Of a stretch of DNA of 6,713 bases, positions 5,231-6,713 are shown piece by piece (the stretch's first letter is position 1; each line of letters begins with the position of its first letter). Position numbers and translations under genes: made by a program. Below the pieces are notes generated by a model. It was not told where the DNA came from, ran no database searches, and was given only the letters and a program-made list of their open reading frames with translations. Where the stretch lies: NCBI GenBank assembly GCA_947253615.1, contig CAMYAA010000049.1:1-6713 (forward strand), given 5' to 3'. The DNA comes from an uncultured Sutterellaceae bacterium. Lineage in GTDB: Bacteria > Pseudomonadota > Gammaproteobacteria > Burkholderiales > Burkholderiaceae_F.

Positions 5231-5296
5231 TCTAACGCGCCTTGCGCTGACTTAGAAAGCGCACGGATGCGACGATTCGCAAGGGAAGCGTTCCAC

Positions 5297-5322
5297 CGAG
5301 GGGAAAGGTGTCTTTCCCCTTG
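5297..5322 (+). other. 11-bp intercistronic stem-loop between clpP and clpX
   Basis: CGAGGGGAAAG (5297-5307), loop GTGT, CTTTCCCCTTG (5312-5322), with one G-U pair. No T run follows on either strand. It lies 32 bases before the clpX ATG and probably acts as an mRNA processing or stability element, giving different ClpP and ClpX output. Smaller hairpins (GCGC-CTT-GCGC, GGAA-GCG-TTCC) lie upstream in the same 124-base spacer. Confidence 0.6.
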
Positions 5323-5354
5323 AGGTTAGTTGAGTTTGAATTTAAGAAAGAAAT

Positions 5355-6593
5355 ATGCGTAAGTGTTCATTTTGTGGTCGTGATGAAAAAGATTGCGATG
5401 AATTATTTGGTGGTTTAAACGGCGAACTCGTGTGCGGTCGTTGCATTCGTGAAATGGGCGACGAGCTCGGGGCCGATGGCGCCAAAAAGGCCCCGACGGA
5501 CGGGGCTCCGGCTGAAGAAGCGGTGGAAAAGCCCTTACCTAAGCCCAAGGACTTGTACGACCATTTGAATAAATACGTGGTCGGTCAAGATCGCGCTAAG
5601 CGTACGCTTGCCGTGGCGGTTTATAACCACTACAAGCGTTTGCGTAATTTGAAAAACACTGACAGTGATGTCGAATTACAAAAGTCCAATATCCTTTTAA
5701 TCGGTCCGACGGGCTCGGGTAAGACCTTGTTGGCCCAAACGTTGGCTCGTGTGCTTGATGTGCCGTTTGCCATCTCTGACGCGACGACGTTAACGGAAGC
5801 GGGCTACGTCGGTGAAGACGTGGAAAACATTGTCTCCAAGCTTGTGCAAGCCGCCGACGGCGATATTGAACGTGCGCAGCACGGCATTATCTATTTGGAC
5901 GAAGTTGATAAGATCGCTCGTAAGAGTGAAAACGCGTCGATTACCCGTGACGTCTCGGGCGAAGGGGTGCAACAGGCTCTCTTAAAGCTCGTTGAAGGGA
6001 CGGTGGCCAATATGCCCGTGCAGGGCGGTCGCAAGAACCCGGGTAAGGCCATGATGTCGGTGGACACCTCTCAGATTCTCTTTATCTGTGGTGGTGCGTT
6101 TGACGGGATCAATAAGATCGTCGCTCGCCGTACGGAAAAGGGTGAAATGGGCTTTGGTGGTAAGGTCTTTAGTAAGGACGAACACAAGAGCTTGACTGAG
6201 GTTTATCAGCAAATTGAGGCCGGGGACTTGGTGAAGTTTGGGTTAATTCCTGAACTCGTGGGTCGCTTACCCGTGATCGCGAGTTTGGCTGAACTCGACG
6301 AAGAAGCCTTAGTGAAGATTCTGACCGAACCGAAAAACGCCATTGTTAAGCAATATCAGACGTTAATGGGCATGGAAGACGTGGAATTGGAATTCACGCC
6401 GGAGGCTTTACAGGCCATTGCTCATAAGGCCATTGAACGTAAGACGGGGGCTCGTGGCCTTCGCTCGATCGTGGAAAACGTTTTATTAGATGCCATGTTT
6501 GATATTCCGACGCATGGTAATGTGGTTAAGGCCACGATTACGAAAGATACGGTGGATGGTAAGCGCCCTGTGGAGTTGACCTTCAAGTCCTAA
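5355..6593 (+). CDS. clpX: ClpX, AAA+ unfoldase of the ClpXP protease
   Basis: 412 residues from ATG 5355; only a weak AAGAAAG precedes it. An N-terminal zinc-binding domain has C4-x2-C7 and C27-x2-C30. A variable acidic, Ala/Pro-rich linker follows, then the AAA+ module: Walker A GPTGSGKT (117-124), pore-1 loop GYVGE (150-154), Walker B IIYLDE (178-183), Arg finger in IPELVGR (R304) and sensor-2 GARGLR (365-370). It unfolds tagged proteins by ATP hydrolysis and threads them into ClpP. Oddities: the zinc domain lacks the usual LIAGP and ICDEC motifs and has an extra Cys14; the pore-2 'RKH' is RKN (226-228); the ClpP-docking 'IGF' is MGF (265-267). The ATPase core is otherwise canonical, so function is expected. 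It is probably in an operon with clpP. Confidence 0.98.
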   Translation: MRKCSFCGRDEKDCDELFGGLNGELVCGRCIREMGDELGADGAKKAPTDGAPAEEAVEKPLPKPKDLYDHLNKYVVGQDRAKRTLAVAVYNHYKRLRNLKNTDSDVELQKSNILLIGPTGSGKTLLAQTLARVLDVPFAISDATTLTEAGYVGEDVENIVSKLVQAADGDIERAQHGIIYLDEVDKIARKSENASITRDVSGEGVQQALLKLVEGTVANMPVQGGRKNPGKAMMSVDTSQILFICGGAFDGINKIVARRTEKGEMGFGGKVFSKDEHKSLTEVYQQIEAGDLVKFGLIPELVGRLPVIASLAELDEEALVKILTEPKNAIVKQYQTLMGMEDVELEFTPEALQAIAHKAIERKTGARGLRSIVENVLLDAMFDIPTHGNVVKATITKDTVDGKRPVELTFKS

Positions 6594-6619
6594 ACAGGCT
6601 GAGACGCATAGGGAGCGAG

Positions 6620-6642
6620 GGGACTTGAAAAACGAAAGTCCC
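6620..6642 (+). other. Stem-loop after clpX
   Basis: GGGACTT (6620-6626) pairs with AAGTCCC (6636-6642) around a 9-base loop. It is followed by GCCCCC rather than a T run; a T7 tract occurs only at 6670-6676. It is therefore a weak terminator candidate or an intercistronic processing hairpin before the next gene. Confidence 0.45.
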
Positions 6643-6689
6643 GCCCCCATATAACTCTCACAACATCCCTTTTTTTAGGATTAACGATT

Positions 6690-6713
6690 TTGGCGAACAA
6701 TAATATGAAGAAG
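6690..6713 (+). CDS. Start of the next gene, possibly lon (8 codons)
   Basis: AGGA (6677-6680) lies 9 bases before TTG 6690, giving MANNNMKK to the window edge. An ATG at 6705 is an alternative start with a poorer upstream site. Position alone suggests lon, which commonly follows clpX in proteobacteria. The eight residues visible cannot confirm it. Confidence 0.35.

Overview
The window has two unlike halves. The right half (about 2088-6713) is a conserved protein-quality-control locus: tig (trigger factor), clpP, clpX, and the first codons of a further gene in the position where lon usually sits, all on the plus strand. Left of it, on the minus strand, are a small lipoprotein gene and a tRNA-Leu(UAG) gene. 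This gene order and the protein sequences point to a proteobacterium. A beta-proteobacterium of the Burkholderiales, perhaps a Sutterellaceae-like gut lineage, is my best guess; that is inference, since no rRNA is present.

The left half (1-1886) is visibly A+T-richer, has different codon use and looks acquired. It ends just before the 3' end of the tRNA-Leu gene, a common kind of insertion site. It holds the 5' end of a leftward gene, a divergent regulatory region with a palindrome inside a good promoter, and a rightward two-gene operon that I read as a Kiwa anti-phage system: a small membrane protein (KwaA) followed after 2 bases by a DUF4868-type protein (KwaB).

The most interesting point is that kwaA is split into two frames. 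The zero frame codes for the membrane segments and stops at 758-760. The conserved-looking C-terminal part continues in the -1 frame to the stop just before kwaB. The two frames overlap exactly across T TTT TTA (715-721), in the right phase for a -1 ribosomal slip, the same heptamer used by HIV-1 gag-pol. A -1 slip gives a 184-residue protein of about the expected KwaA size. Loss of one T from an original T8 would give the same picture, so this is either a programmed frameshift (or transcriptional slippage), a phase-variable tract, a recent mutation, or a sequencing error.

In the chaperone-protease half, trigger factor meets nascent chains at the ribosome, and ClpX unfolds substrates and feeds them to the ClpP chamber. 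The genes are separated by spacers rich in RNA hairpins: a structured tig leader, three to four stem-loops after tig ending in a strong terminator (whose stem contains a Shine-Dalgarno/ATG micro-ORF), a small hairpin over the clpP ribosome-binding site, and an 11-bp hairpin between clpP and clpX. ClpX has an unusual zinc-domain sequence and altered pore-loop (RKN for RKH) and ClpP-docking (MGF for IGF) motifs.
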